Assembly (NCBI GenBank): GCA_025934375.1
Contig: JAICYD010000018.1
Location: 1 to 64,000 of the forward strand
DNA length: 64,000 bases
Origin: Streptosporangiaceae bacterium
GTDB taxonomy: Bacteria; Actinomycetota; Actinomycetes; Streptosporangiales; Streptosporangiaceae
Direction: 5' to 3'
Shown here piece by piece: positions 24,710 to 34,388 of this stretch (position 1 is the stretch's first letter; each line of letters starts with the position of its first letter). The notes below the pieces were generated by a model, which worked only from the letters and a program-made list of their open reading frames with translations, made no database searches and was not told the DNA's origin. The translations under genes and the position numbers were made by a program.

Positions 24710-25222
24710 ATGAACGCCACCGCCGACAACACCGCGAACGCGAGCACCAGGCCGGCCGGCACCAGCCCGGCGAGCACAGCGCGCTACGTCAAGCCGTCCA
24801 AGTCCGACAACGTCTTCAACGCCACGGTCGCCCGGCTGACCAGGATGGGCATCAGCGTCTGGGGATCCCGCGTCCTGTACGTCCGCGGCCGCAGCACCGG
24901 AGAGCTGCGCAGCACCCCGGTCAACCTGCTGACCGTCGACGGCACCCGGTACCTGGTCGCGCCGCGGGGCGTCACTCAGTGGGTCCGCAACGTCCGCGCC
25001 GCGAACGGCGAGGCGCAACTGCGCGTCGGCCGCCGCACCGAGGACGTGCGCCTGGTCGAACTGGCCGACGAGGCCAAGCCGGCGCTGCTGCGCGCCTACC
25101 TCAAGCGCTGGTTCTTCGAGGTCGGCGTGTTCTTCGACGGCGTGAACGCCAAGGCCCCGGAGTCCAAGCTGCGCGAGATCGCGCCCGGCTACCCCGTCTT
25201 CCGCGTCGAGCCGCGCCGCTAG
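24710..25222 (+). CDS. Ddn/Rv3547-type F420-linked nitroreductase family protein
   Basis: The protein has 170 residues. The split-barrel pattern is visible: VLYVRGRSTGELRSTPVNLL, then GTRYLVAPRGVTQWVRNVRA and RRTEDVRLVEL. This is the deazaflavin (F420)-dependent quinone or nitro reductase family, DUF385. An ATG at 24710 has GGAGG upstream. Its regulation by the divergent TetR through two operators suggests a role in detoxifying quinones or similar small electrophiles. The first 25 residues are polar and disordered. The convergent TPR gene overlaps by 4 bp. Confidence 0.85.
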   Translation: MNATADNTANASTRPAGTSPASTARYVKPSKSDNVFNATVARLTRMGISVWGSRVLYVRGRSTGELRSTPVNLLTVDGTRYLVAPRGVTQWVRNVRAANGEAQLRVGRRTEDVRLVELADEAKPALLRAYLKRWFFEVGVFFDGVNAKAPESKLREIAPGYPVFRVEPRR

Positions 25223-26490
25223 CCGGGCACCTGGCCGCGTGCCTCCTCGATGGTCTCCCGGTACCAGGCGACGTTCGGGTCGTCGGGTGCGAAGAGCGGA
25301 GCGAGCCCGGTGACGGCGGCCTCCATGAGCTTGATTCCCTCCGCTACCCGGCCGACTTCGGTATAGACCGCGCCCAGGTCACCCCGCACGGCCAGGGTGC
25401 TGTGGTGCCCGGCTCCCAGGACGCGCTCATCGTCGGCCAGCAGCTCGGTGTACTCCCTGGCCGCCTCGTGGAACCGGCCGGCGCTCAGGAACGCGTTCGC
25501 GAACTGGTAACGGGTCGCCAGGACCTCGCCGTCATCGGCGGGGAGGGCACGCTCCACGTCCGAGCGCAGCCGGGCGAGGATCTCGATGGCCTCGTCGTGC
25601 CGCCCGTACCGCTGGTAGACGCGCGCCATGTTCCGCCGCGTCTCCCAGGCGTCCGGGTGGCCCGCCCCGAGCGCCAGCTCGTAGTCCGCGACCAGCTTCT
25701 CGCCGAACTCGGTCATCCCCGCCTCGCTGACATCGGCATAGAAGGTCAGGGCGTGCAGGCCCCAGCCGCGCATGGCCAGCAGGTCCTTGACCAGGTCGTC
25801 GTCGGCCGCGCCAAGGTGCGGCAGCAGCTGGTCCCAGCAGGCGGTCATGCCGTCGGCGAGCAGCCCGTAGTCGATGTCAGCCCCGGATCGCGCGGCCTCA
25901 TCCAGCAGCGCGCAGGCCCGGGCGCCGAGCTCGGCGAGGGTGCCTGCCATCACGTGCCGCGCCAGGATGATCGGCCCGGCGTCCGGGTTCACGGTCACGG
26001 TGTCGAAGGCTGAGTCGTCCAGGTCATCGTCATCCGGGTCATCGCCGTCGAGGTCATCCTCATCCAGGTCATCGGGATACTCGGCCTCCTCGCCGGCGTC
26101 GGGGTCGCTGTCCGCGGTGCCGTCGTCCGCGGTGCCGTCGTCATCGAGGTCGCCGTCATCGAGGTCGCCGTCATCGTCGGCCTCCTCGAACTCGGCTTCG
26201 TCGACGGTGACCAGGCCCGTCTCGGCCAGCTCGCCGAGCGCGGCGTCGATGACCTCGCCTGCGAAGGGCTCATGGAAGCCGTATCCGCCCGGCGCGGCGA
26301 TCAGCGCCAGGTGCCCGGCCCGGTGCATGAGCCACCGGGCGGCGCCGACGTCCGACAACAGCGCCAGCACGTCGAGCAACCCGGCGCACAGCCCCGAGTC
26401 GTCACCCGCCAGCATGTCGTCCAGCGTCTGGGTGACCGGCGCGTCATCCGCCCGCTCGCCGACAACATCCTGCTCGCCACCGCCGCCCAT
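25219..26490 (-). CDS. TPR protein with a long acidic linker
   Basis: The protein has 423 residues. A helical N-terminal domain of about 100 residues (DDMLAGDDSGLCAGLLDVLA) is followed by an Asp-rich run from about 103 to 163 (for example DDDGDLDDGDLDDDGTADD), then TPR-type helices: HPDAWETRRNMARVYQRYGR, DEAIEILARLRSD and HSTLAVRGDLGAVYTEVGR. The TPR part resembles the C-termini of NB-ARC/TPR signalling proteins, but no NTPase is present. The acidic run comes from short CGAGGTCGCCGTCAT repeats. ATG 26490 has a good GGAGG. Likely a protein-interaction scaffold; function unknown. Confidence 0.75.
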   Translation of the reverse strand: MGGGGEQDVVGERADDAPVTQTLDDMLAGDDSGLCAGLLDVLALLSDVGAARWLMHRAGHLALIAAPGGYGFHEPFAGEVIDAALGELAETGLVTVDEAEFEEADDDGDLDDGDLDDDGTADDGTADSDPDAGEEAEYPDDLDEDDLDGDDPDDDDLDDSAFDTVTVNPDAGPIILARHVMAGTLAELGARACALLDEAARSGADIDYGLLADGMTACWDQLLPHLGAADDDLVKDLLAMRGWGLHALTFYADVSEAGMTEFGEKLVADYELALGAGHPDAWETRRNMARVYQRYGRHDEAIEILARLRSDVERALPADDGEVLATRYQFANAFLSAGRFHEAAREYTELLADDERVLGAGHHSTLAVRGDLGAVYTEVGRVAEGIKLMEAAVTGLAPLFAPDDPNVAWYRETIEEARGQVPG

Positions 26491-26506
26491 CGAAGGACCT
26501 CCCGCG

Positions 26507-27499
26507 CTAGCTCACCCCGAAGTCCGCGGCGAGCTTGTCCATCGTCGCGTCAAGCTCGGGGCTGACGACCTGCCGGGCCGGATCCGCCAGGTGCCAGTCG
26601 ATGATCTCCCGCGCCCCGCGCTCGAAGGGAACCCGGGCGTGCCACCCCGGGACCACCGATCGCAGCTTGGAGTTGTCGAAGATCATCGAATGCGTCTTGT
26701 CACCCAGCAGGCCCGCGCCCCACTCCGGGTCCACCGAGTTGATAACGTCCGACGGCACGTGAACGATCCTGGGGGTTACGCCCATCGCCGCGGCCAGCGC
26801 GTGCGCGATCTGATCCCAGGTCAGGAAGTCATCGGAGGTGATGTGGAATGCCTCCCCCACCGTCCGCGGGTGCCCGAGCAGGGGGACGAACGCGCGGGCG
26901 AAGTCGGTGTTGTGCGTCACCGTCCACAGCGAGGTCCCGTCGCCGTGCACGATGACCGGCTTGCCGGCCCGCATCCGCGCCAGCGATGTCCAGCCGCCCG
27001 ATAGCACCGTCTTCGTCTCGTCGTAGGTATGCGACGGCCGCACGATCGTCGCCGGGAACCCGTCCTCCCGGTACCGCGCGATCAGCAGGTCCTCGCACGC
27101 GATCTTGTCCCGTGAGTACTGCCAGTACGGGTTGCGCAGCGGCGTCGACTCGGTCACCGGCAGCCGCGACGGCGGCGTCTGGTATGCCGACGCCGTGGAG
27201 ATGAACACGTACTGCCCGGTCCGCCCCTGGAACAGCTCCAGGTCAGCCCGCACGTGCTCGGTCGTGAAGGCGACGAAGTCCACCACGCAGTCAAAGTCAA
27301 GGCCCTTGATCGTCTCTCTAACGGCCCCGGCGTCCCGTACGTCGCCCCGCACCTGCCGGACGCCGTCCGGGAGCGGCCGGGCAGCCGTCTGCCCCCGGTT
27401 AAGGACGGTCAGCTCGATCCCGGACTCGACCGCGACCCGCGCGCACGCCGATGAGATGACGCCAGAACCACCGATGAAGAGAACCCTGAGCTCGCTCAC
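26507..27499 (-). CDS. NAD-dependent epimerase/dehydratase (extended SDR)
   Basis: The protein has 330 residues. Rossmann start LRVLFIGGSGVISSACARVA, then DVRDAGAVRETIKGLDFDCV, VFISTASAYQTPP and a YSRDKIACE that supplies the YxxxK pair. The second half has the substrate lid (LLGHPRTVGEAFHITSDDFL). It resembles the isoflavone-reductase-like/mRNA-binding-protein branch of sugar-nucleotide epimerases. It probably modifies an NDP-sugar or similar; the exact substrate is not readable. 14-15 bp separates it from the TPR gene on the same strand. Confidence 0.85.
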   Translation of the reverse strand: MSELRVLFIGGSGVISSACARVAVESGIELTVLNRGQTAARPLPDGVRQVRGDVRDAGAVRETIKGLDFDCVVDFVAFTTEHVRADLELFQGRTGQYVFISTASAYQTPPSRLPVTESTPLRNPYWQYSRDKIACEDLLIARYREDGFPATIVRPSHTYDETKTVLSGGWTSLARMRAGKPVIVHGDGTSLWTVTHNTDFARAFVPLLGHPRTVGEAFHITSDDFLTWDQIAHALAAAMGVTPRIVHVPSDVINSVDPEWGAGLLGDKTHSMIFDNSKLRSVVPGWHARVPFERGAREIIDWHLADPARQVVSPELDATMDKLAADFGVS

Positions 27500-27631
27500 G
27501 CATCCACCCTATTCCCCGGCGGGACGCTCCTTCGCCTCCCGCGCCAGCCGGCGGTCGCCCGCCGTCCTCGCCGTGCGCGCTCCCGTTTCCTCCAGGCCCC
27601 CGCCGCCGCCCCGGCCCCCGGGCTCCCGGCC

Positions 27632-28090
27632 TCAGTCGCGGGCATTCCCGCGGTTGACGTACTGGTCGTCACCCGCAACGTAGACGTCGCGGCCCGCCTG
27701 GACGTTCTGGGCGACGCCGAAGTAGTTGGTCTGGGTGTTGCCGTCGCCGATCTGGACGCCCTGGGCGTGGGGGATGCTCACCGTGTACGTGCCCGCCTGG
27801 GACCCCCTCGGGTCCAGCATCCTCATGAGCTCCCCGGCCGCGGCCACGAGGTCGCGGTCGCTGGCCGCGCCGGCCTCGACAAGCTCGCCTTCCAGCGGGG
27901 CCCGCCACAACTGCGGCGCGGCGGCGTGCTTGTCCAGCACGTACTCGCCGTTGGCCGGGTCCTTGAACCGCTTCTTGGCCAGTTCCCGCAGCCGCGCGTA
28001 CGCCGTCTTGACCACCGACTTCGCGCCATCCTGGAGCGCGGCCTCGGCCCCGGCCGCGAGCGCCGTCACGATCAGCGTGACCGGATCCAT
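27632..28090 (-). CDS. Small protein with amyloid-signalling (RHIM/BASS-like) motifs
   Basis: The protein has 152 residues. Residues 1-45 form a helical region (DGAKSVVKTAYARLRELAKK), and the C-terminus carries two beta-type motifs: GVQIGDGNTQTNYF near 111-124 and NVQAGRDVYVAGDDQYV near 129-145. The core VQIG fits the (I/V)Q(I/V)G signature of RHIM-type functional amyloids found in bacterial NLR-like systems. ATG 28090 has GGGGAGG at good distance; a TTG 9 bp upstream is less likely. No partner gene with the same motif lies next to it. Role in signalling or death-fold assembly is inferred. Confidence 0.7.
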   Translation of the reverse strand: MDPVTLIVTALAAGAEAALQDGAKSVVKTAYARLRELAKKRFKDPANGEYVLDKHAAAPQLWRAPLEGELVEAGAASDRDLVAAAGELMRMLDPRGSQAGTYTVSIPHAQGVQIGDGNTQTNYFGVAQNVQAGRDVYVAGDDQYVNRGNARD

Positions 28091-28238
28091 TCCGCCCAAC
28101 CTCCCCAGTTAGCGGGTGCTGGTCACATACTGCCACGCCCGGAGCGGACCGGGTAATCACGGCGCGTCCCGCCGTACCGGTGAGTCCGGCCGGGCCAGAG
28201 CGTCCATCCTTAGGCGAAGGCGCCAATGAAGGAGGGTC

Positions 28239-29117
28239 ATGAACGTCATTACGCTGCTCACCGACCGGGGACTGGTTGAATCGCCCCGCTGGCACCGCGG
28301 CCGGCTGTACTTCTCCGACTGGTCGGCGGGTGAGGTGCTGGCGCTCACGCCGCCCGGGCCCGACGGCCCCGGTCCCGACAACACGGCCCACGACGGGGAC
28401 GCCGAGGTGATCGCGCGGGTCAAGTCGCTGCCGCTGTGCACGGCGTGGCTGCCCGACGGCCGGCTCCTCATCGTCGACTCCGCCCGCGGCACGCTGCTGC
28501 GCCGGGAGGCTGACGGGACGCTGGTCACGCACGCGGACCTGGGCAGGCCCGGCTGGAACGACATCGTGGTCGACGGGCGCGGCAACGCCTACGTCAACGG
28601 GGCTGGCTTCAGCCCGACCGCCGGGGAAGCCCCCAGGCCCGGCCAGGTGTCGCTGATCACGCCGGACGGCCAGGTCAGCCAGGTCGCCGACGGGATCCAG
28701 TTCCCGAACGGGATGGCGGTCACCCCCGACAACGAGACGCTGATCGTGGCCGACTCCTACGGCCGCTGCCTGCTCGCCTTTGACATCGCGGCCGACGGCC
28801 GGCTCTCGGGCGAGCGAGTGTGGGCCAGCCTGGGCGACGGTACCCCCGACGGCATCTGCGTTGATGCCGAAGGGGCGGTCTGGTACGCCGACGTGCCGAA
28901 CAAGCGGTGCGCCCGGGTGACCGAGGGCGGCGAGGTCACCCGGGTCGTGGACCTCGACCGCGGCGGCTTCGCGTGCGCGCTCGGCGGGCCCGGCGGCACC
29001 ACGCTCTACATCACCGCCGCCACCTGGCAAGGGATGACCGCCGCCGAGATGGTACGGCCCGGCAGCGGCCAGGTCCTCGCGGCCGAGGTCGGCGTCCCCG
29101 GCGCCGGCTGGCCCTGA
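28239..29117 (+). CDS. SMP-30/gluconolactonase-family hydrolase
   Basis: The protein has 292 residues. A six-bladed beta-propeller with the family metal ligands: E in LVESPRW, N in GWNDIVVD, N in FPNGMAVTPDNETLIVAD and D in GTPDGICVDAEGAVWYAD. The enzyme probably opens a sugar lactone in the cytosol. The ATG follows GGAGGGTC. The gene seems to stand alone; a GNAT gene follows at 46 bp on the same strand. Confidence 0.87.
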   Translation: MNVITLLTDRGLVESPRWHRGRLYFSDWSAGEVLALTPPGPDGPGPDNTAHDGDAEVIARVKSLPLCTAWLPDGRLLIVDSARGTLLRREADGTLVTHADLGRPGWNDIVVDGRGNAYVNGAGFSPTAGEAPRPGQVSLITPDGQVSQVADGIQFPNGMAVTPDNETLIVADSYGRCLLAFDIAADGRLSGERVWASLGDGTPDGICVDAEGAVWYADVPNKRCARVTEGGEVTRVVDLDRGGFACALGGPGGTTLYITAATWQGMTAAEMVRPGSGQVLAAEVGVPGAGWP

Positions 29118-29163
29118 CCTCACGGGAAACATCCCGGCAACGAGCGTCGCGTATCATCCTCGG

Positions 29164-29670
29164 ATGACTGAGGGTAACGGGGTGACGGGCGGCATCGGCC
29201 TGGCGAGCGGCGGGGTCGTCATCGACGATCCGCGCCGGCCAGACGTAATGTCGCTGCTGGAGCGGCACCTGGCGTTCACGGCGTCGGAGACGCCGCCGGA
29301 GCACTCGTTCGCGCTGGACGTCTCGGGGCTGCTGGACCCGGCGATCACGTTCTTCAGCTACCGCGACGGCTCCGGGGAGCTGCTGGGCGTCGGGGCGCTG
29401 AAGCGGCTCGGCGACGGGACCGGCGAGCTGAAGTCGATGCACACCTCGGCCGAGGCGCGCGGGCGAGGCGTCGGCCAGTCGATCGTTGCGCACATCATCG
29501 GCGTGGCGCGGGCGCGGGGCCTGACCCGCCTGTACCTGGAGACCGGGACCACGGACGGGTTCGCCGCCGCCCGCAGGCTCTACGCGCGCGCGGGCTTCGA
29601 GCCATGCGGGACCTTCGGCGGCTACCCGATCACGGGCGACAACACGTTCATGACCCTCGCTCTCCCCTGA
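29164..29670 (+). CDS. GNAT-family N-acetyltransferase
   Basis: The protein has 168 residues. Acetyl-CoA motif A is clear: LKSMHTSAEARGRGVGQSIV, then RGLTRLYLETGTTDGFAAA and LYARAGFEPCGTFGGYP at the end. It acetylates an unknown amine. It is convergent with the membrane protein gene, 8 bp apart. Confidence 0.85.
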   Translation: MTEGNGVTGGIGLASGGVVIDDPRRPDVMSLLERHLAFTASETPPEHSFALDVSGLLDPAITFFSYRDGSGELLGVGALKRLGDGTGELKSMHTSAEARGRGVGQSIVAHIIGVARARGLTRLYLETGTTDGFAAARRLYARAGFEPCGTFGGYPITGDNTFMTLALP

Positions 29671-29678
29671 CCGGCAGG

Positions 29679-30284
29679 CTAGGCGGCCCAGGGCTTGGAC
29701 AGGGCACGGGCCTCGGCGTTGGCGCGGGACAAGATCGGGCCGACGCCTATGTACTGGAAGCGGCGCACCTGGGAGCGGACAACGAGAGCCCAGGCGATCA
29801 CCGCGACCAGCAGCAGCCAGAAGAACAAGCCGGCGAACAGGCCGAGCAGCAGCCGGTCGAAGCCCGGGGAGGCGATTCGCCACAAGGCGCGCTCGTTGTA
29901 GAACTGCTCGCCGGTCGAGTCGTTGATCACGGCGATGTACTCGGCCCGGTGGCCGCTGATCGCCTGGCACACCGTCGCCACCTGGCCCGGCTGCAGCCAC
30001 ACGTCGAAGTCCTCGACCTCGACGGTGTACTCCATCGTCCCGTCGGTGAGCCGCAGCTGGTCGGTCACCCGGGCGAAGATCGCGCCCTCGCCGTAGCCGT
30101 AGGCGTCGGTATGCGAGCGGGCCGCGCTCACGTAGCCGGTGAACGTGTAGATCTCCCAGCCCGCGTTCACACCGGTGAAACGGCTCCCGGTGGCGTCGGC
30201 GGCGAGCGGCGCCTGGGCGCGCACGATACTAGCGACGACCGGGATGATGAGCAGCAGGTTCACCAGCAGGTAGGCAGCAATCAC
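29679..30284 (-). CDS. Two-TM membrane protein, unknown function
   Basis: The protein has 201 residues. An N-terminal anchor (AAYLLVNLLLIIPVVASIV) is followed by about 125 extracytoplasmic residues and a second strong TM helix near 143-167, then a basic cytosolic tail. The middle part (GWEIYTFTGYVSAARSH, EYTVEVEDFDVWLQPGQ) looks like a beta-rich domain. No family was recognised. About 220 bp upstream lies non-coding DNA with no clear promoter. Confidence 0.65.
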   Translation of the reverse strand: MIAAYLLVNLLLIIPVVASIVRAQAPLAADATGSRFTGVNAGWEIYTFTGYVSAARSHTDAYGYGEGAIFARVTDQLRLTDGTMEYTVEVEDFDVWLQPGQVATVCQAISGHRAEYIAVINDSTGEQFYNERALWRIASPGFDRLLLGLFAGLFFWLLLVAVIAWALVVRSQVRRFQYIGVGPILSRANAEARALSKPWAA

Positions 30285-30503
30285 GCTTCCCCCCCGTGTC
30301 CGGGCAAGCCGCGCCGTGTTGAACGCGGCGTCCGGGTGCGCGGCTGCTGGGGATCCTGGACACCTTCCCTCTGCCAGGACACGCTGCCCGCAGCGTCGCG
30401 CCTTACTCTTGCTTAGCGTTGAATACCCGCCGTAACCCGACAGTAACCCGCGGGGCGAGTGCGACGGGAATCCCCTAGGGGTCAGCCCGTGCGATCGCTC
30501 GGG

Positions 30504-32321
30504 TCACGCGCGGGCGGCCTGCTCGGCGGCCAGCGCGAGCAACTCGGCCGCGTGCGCCTGGCCGAACTCGGAGTCCTCCAGTCCGGCCAGCATCCGGGAC
30601 AGCTCCTTGACCCGGGCGTCGTGGTCGAGCCGGATCACGCCGCTGGAGGTGATCGTCCCGTCGCTGGCCTTGGCGACCACGAGGTGGTTGTCGGCGAACG
30701 CCGCGACCTGCGGCAGGTGGGTGACCACGATGACCTGGGCCATGCGGGCCAGCTTCGCCAGCCGCCGGCCGATCTCGACCGCCGCCTTCCCGCCAACGCC
30801 CGCGTCGACCTCGTCGAACACGAACGTGGGAACCGGGTCCGCCCCGGCGAACACGACCTCGATGGCCAGCATGACCCGGGACAGCTCGCCGCCGGAGGCG
30901 CCCTTGTGCAGCGGCAGCGCGGGAGCACCGGGGTTGGAGGCCAGCCGGAGCTCCACGTCATCGATGCCGTGCGGCCCTGGCTCGTCGAGCCGGGCCAGGA
31001 CGGCGGTGATCCGCGCGTGCGGCATCGCAAGGGCGGTGAGCTCGGTGGTCACGTCCCGGGCGAACCGCTCGCCGGCCTGGGCGCGCAGCGCCGACAGCTG
31101 CTCGGCGAGCCGGGCCACCTCGGCGGCCAGCTGCGATTCCTCCGCCGCCAGCTCGGCGATCGTCTCGTCATCGTTGTCCAGGTCGCCCAGCCGCAGCGCG
31201 GCCTTGCCCGCCCAGTCCAGCACGGCCGCCACCGTCCCCTGCATGGCGACGGCCTCCCCGGGCTCCCCGGCCTCCTGGGACTCGGCCGCCTGGCCGGCGG
31301 GCGGGGCCTGCGCCACGGCATCGCTGAGCCCGTACGGGCCGCCGTAGCCGTAGGCGCGGATCAGGCGGCCCAGCGCGGCGCGCCGCTCCTGGACGGCGGC
31401 CAGCCGGGCCGGGTCGGCGTCCACCGACTGAACGTAGGACGCCAGCTCGCCGGCGATGTCGGCCAGCAGGTAGGTCGCCTCCGATAGCCGGGAAGCGAGC
31501 CCGGCCAGCTCCGCGTCGAACCGGGCGACCCCGTCCAGCGATGAGCGCGCGTGCCCGAGCAGGGTCAGCGCGTCGGCCCCCTCGCTGCCCGCCGACGGGT
31601 CACCTTGCAGCGCCTCGTGCGCCAGGGACGCGCCGCCGTGCAGCGCGTCGGCGTTGGCCAGCCGCTCCTCCTCGGCGCGGAGCGCCGCGTCCTCCCCGTC
31701 GCCGGGCTGCAGCCTGTCGATCTCGCCAAGCCCGGTGCGCAGCACCTCCGCCTCGGTAGCGCGCTCCCGCGCGGCGGCGGTGATCTCGGCCAGCGACGCC
31801 TTCACCGACCGGTGCCGCTGGTAGGCGCGCTGGTAGTCCGACAGCACCACGGCCAGCTCCCCGCCGGCGTACTTATCGAGGGCCTCGCGCTGGCGGCCCG
31901 GCTTGAGCAGCTGCTGCTGGTCGGATTGCCCGTGCACGGCGACTAGGTCGTCGGCCAGGTAGGTGAGCAGCGACACCGGGACGGAGCGGCCCCCGGCCGA
32001 CGCGCGGGAGCGTCCCTCGGCGGACACCGAGCGGGTGAGCACCAGCGTGCCGTCCTCGTCCAGCTCGCCGCCGGCCTCCTCCACCTGCTGGGCGACCTTG
32101 CCGTCGGCGCCCGTGCGCAGCCGGCCCTCGACGGTGGCCCGCTGCGCGCCCGGCCGGATCCGCGCCGGGTCCGCCCGCCCGCCGAACAGCATGCCAAGCC
32201 CCGTCACGACCATCGTCTTGCCCGCGCCGGTCTCACCGGTCAAGGCGGTGAAGCCGGGCGAAAGCTCAAGCAGGGCATCATCGATGACCCCGAGCCCGGT
32301 GATGCGGACTTCCTCAAGCAT
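30504..32321 (-). CDS. recN: DNA repair protein RecN
   Basis: The protein has 605 residues. Walker A is GETGAGKT at 29-36, the middle is coiled coil, and the C-terminus has the ABC signature SGGELSRVMLAIE and Walker B FVFDEVDAGVGGKAA. RecN is an SMC-like ATPase in double-strand break repair. The ATG at 32321 matches the MLEEVRI family start. It is third in the conserved tlyA-nadK-recN order; spacing to nadK is 54 bp. A Gln/Ala/Glu insert near 355-370 (PPAGQAAESQEAGEPGE) is low complexity. Confidence 0.95.
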   Translation of the reverse strand: MLEEVRITGLGVIDDALLELSPGFTALTGETGAGKTMVVTGLGMLFGGRADPARIRPGAQRATVEGRLRTGADGKVAQQVEEAGGELDEDGTLVLTRSVSAEGRSRASAGGRSVPVSLLTYLADDLVAVHGQSDQQQLLKPGRQREALDKYAGGELAVVLSDYQRAYQRHRSVKASLAEITAAARERATEAEVLRTGLGEIDRLQPGDGEDAALRAEEERLANADALHGGASLAHEALQGDPSAGSEGADALTLLGHARSSLDGVARFDAELAGLASRLSEATYLLADIAGELASYVQSVDADPARLAAVQERRAALGRLIRAYGYGGPYGLSDAVAQAPPAGQAAESQEAGEPGEAVAMQGTVAAVLDWAGKAALRLGDLDNDDETIAELAAEESQLAAEVARLAEQLSALRAQAGERFARDVTTELTALAMPHARITAVLARLDEPGPHGIDDVELRLASNPGAPALPLHKGASGGELSRVMLAIEVVFAGADPVPTFVFDEVDAGVGGKAAVEIGRRLAKLARMAQVIVVTHLPQVAAFADNHLVVAKASDGTITSSGVIRLDHDARVKELSRMLAGLEDSEFGQAHAAELLALAAEQAARA

Positions 32322-32375
32322 GACCGCCAGCGCTCTCCTTCCAAGCCCCGCCGTTGCGGGGCCCATCCCGGGCCG

Positions 32376-33455
32376 CTACCGCGCGGAGCGGCCCCGCCAG
32401 CCGGCGACCGGCAAGCCGAACTTGGCGACCATCCGGTCGGTGAACTCCCCACCGCCGGCCGCGGCACTGCTCTCAGCGACACTGCTCTCAGTGGCACCGC
32501 TCCCAGTGCCACCGCTTCCAGTGCCACCGCCTTCAGCAGCACCGCTGTCGGCCGCGTGCACCCGCGCCAGCAGGACGGGCAGCGAGCCGCGCCGGACCTC
32601 GACCCTGGCCCCGGGGGGCAGGTCAACCTTACGACGACCATCGCACCACATAACGGCACCGCCTGTCTCGACCGCCAGGCGGCCGGTGTCGCTATGAGCA
32701 GCGCTTGCATCCGTGTCATCGCGTTCGCCGCCTTCTCGGGCACCCTCGTACATAAGTTCTACCGCAAGGACCGAGCCCGGCGATACTACCATCGGGGGGG
32801 CGAATAGCGCGTGCGCGCTGATCGGCACCATCAGCAGGGCCTCTACCTGCGGCCACACCACTGGCCCGCCGGCGGAGAAGGCGTAGGCGGTGGACCCGGT
32901 CGGCGTGGCGCACACGACGCCGTCGCAGCCCCAGCGCGACAGCGGGCGGCCGTCGATCTCGATGACCACCTCGACCATGCGCTCGCGGGCGCCCTTCTCC
33001 ACGGTGGCCTCGTTCAGCGCCCATGTCCGGGCCAGCTCCGTGCCGTTCGAGCGCGCCACGACATCGACGGTCATCCGTTCCTCGACGGTGTAGCGCCGCT
33101 CGATGAGGCGGTCCACGGTCTCGGCCAGCCCGTCCAGCTCGGCCTCGGCGAGGAAGCCGATGTGGCCCAGGTTCACGCCGATCAGCGGGGTGCGGACCGG
33201 CCGGGCGAACTCGGCGGCGCGCAGCAGCGAGCCGTCGCCGCCCAAGACGATGACCAGCTCCGCGCCGTCCGCCGCCTCAACGCCCGCCGGGACGACGGTC
33301 ATGCCCGGGCAGGCGATCGCGTCCGCCTCGGCGTCGATGACCCGGGCCGTGATCCCGGCCACTCCCAGCCGGTCGATCACCCGCCGGGCACTGTCGAGCG
33401 CCTGCTTGCGGCCGGTATGCACCATGACGAGCATCGTCCGCTGCGCTTCACCCAC
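32376..33455 (-). CDS. nadK: NAD kinase
   Basis: The protein has 359 residues, longer than the usual 290-310. The core is intact: VLGGDGSLLRAAEFAR, GVNLGHIGFLAE, NEATVEKGARERMVEV, CDGVVCATPTGSTAYAFSAG. It phosphorylates NAD to NADP with ATP or polyphosphate. Two extra stretches account for the length: about 22 polar residues (GAREGGERDDTDASAA) and about 34 Gly/Ser/Glu residues from 15-bp repeats at 32465-32554, placed just before the conserved C-terminal FTDRMVAKFGLPV. GTG at 33455 is used; ATG at 33434 is possible. It lies between tlyA and recN. Confidence 0.95.
   Translation of the reverse strand: MGEAQRTMLVMVHTGRKQALDSARRVIDRLGVAGITARVIDAEADAIACPGMTVVPAGVEAADGAELVIVLGGDGSLLRAAEFARPVRTPLIGVNLGHIGFLAEAELDGLAETVDRLIERRYTVEERMTVDVVARSNGTELARTWALNEATVEKGARERMVEVVIEIDGRPLSRWGCDGVVCATPTGSTAYAFSAGGPVVWPQVEALLMVPISAHALFAPPMVVSPGSVLAVELMYEGAREGGERDDTDASAAHSDTGRLAVETGGAVMWCDGRRKVDLPPGARVEVRRGSLPVLLARVHAADSGAAEGGGTGSGGTGSGATESSVAESSAAAGGGEFTDRMVAKFGLPVAGWRGRSAR
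32465..32554 (-). repeat. 15-bp tandem repeat inside nadK, six copies
   Basis: Six units of 15 bp related to CACCGCTCCCAGTGC run without gaps (boundaries at 32480, 32495, 32510, 32525 and 32540). They encode a Gly/Ser/Ala/Glu-rich insert. The period keeps the frame. Confidence 0.8.
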
Positions 33456-33478
33456 GGGCTGCCTTGTCCTCTCGCACA

Positions 33479-33569
33479 GTGTCCTTCAGGCCGGCGGTGT
33501 CCTTCAGGCCAGCAGTGTCCTTCAGGCCAGCAGTGTCTTGCCGGCCAGTCACAGTGTCTTCCGCGCCAG

Positions 33570-33574
<5 letters not shown>
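33479..33574. repeat. 18-bp tandem repeat at the tlyA 3' end
   Basis: Three 18-bp units GTGTCCTTCAGGCC(G/A)GC(G/A) at 33479-33532 are followed by two 21-bp relatives at 33533-33574. The last unit includes the tlyA stop (complement TCA at 33570). The array fills the gap between tlyA and nadK. Confidence 0.8.

Positions 33575-34384
<810 letters not shown>

Positions 34385-34388
<4 letters not shown>

Noticed and set aside
27669-29132. Long minus-strand open frame opposite the SMP-30 gene
   Set aside because: It is a shadow of the plus-strand gene; its sequence is low-complexity Arg/Gly/Ala and shows no domain.
30474-30483. CCCCTAGGGG palindrome near the recN stop
   Set aside because: It is too short and lacks a paired gene context; likely chance.
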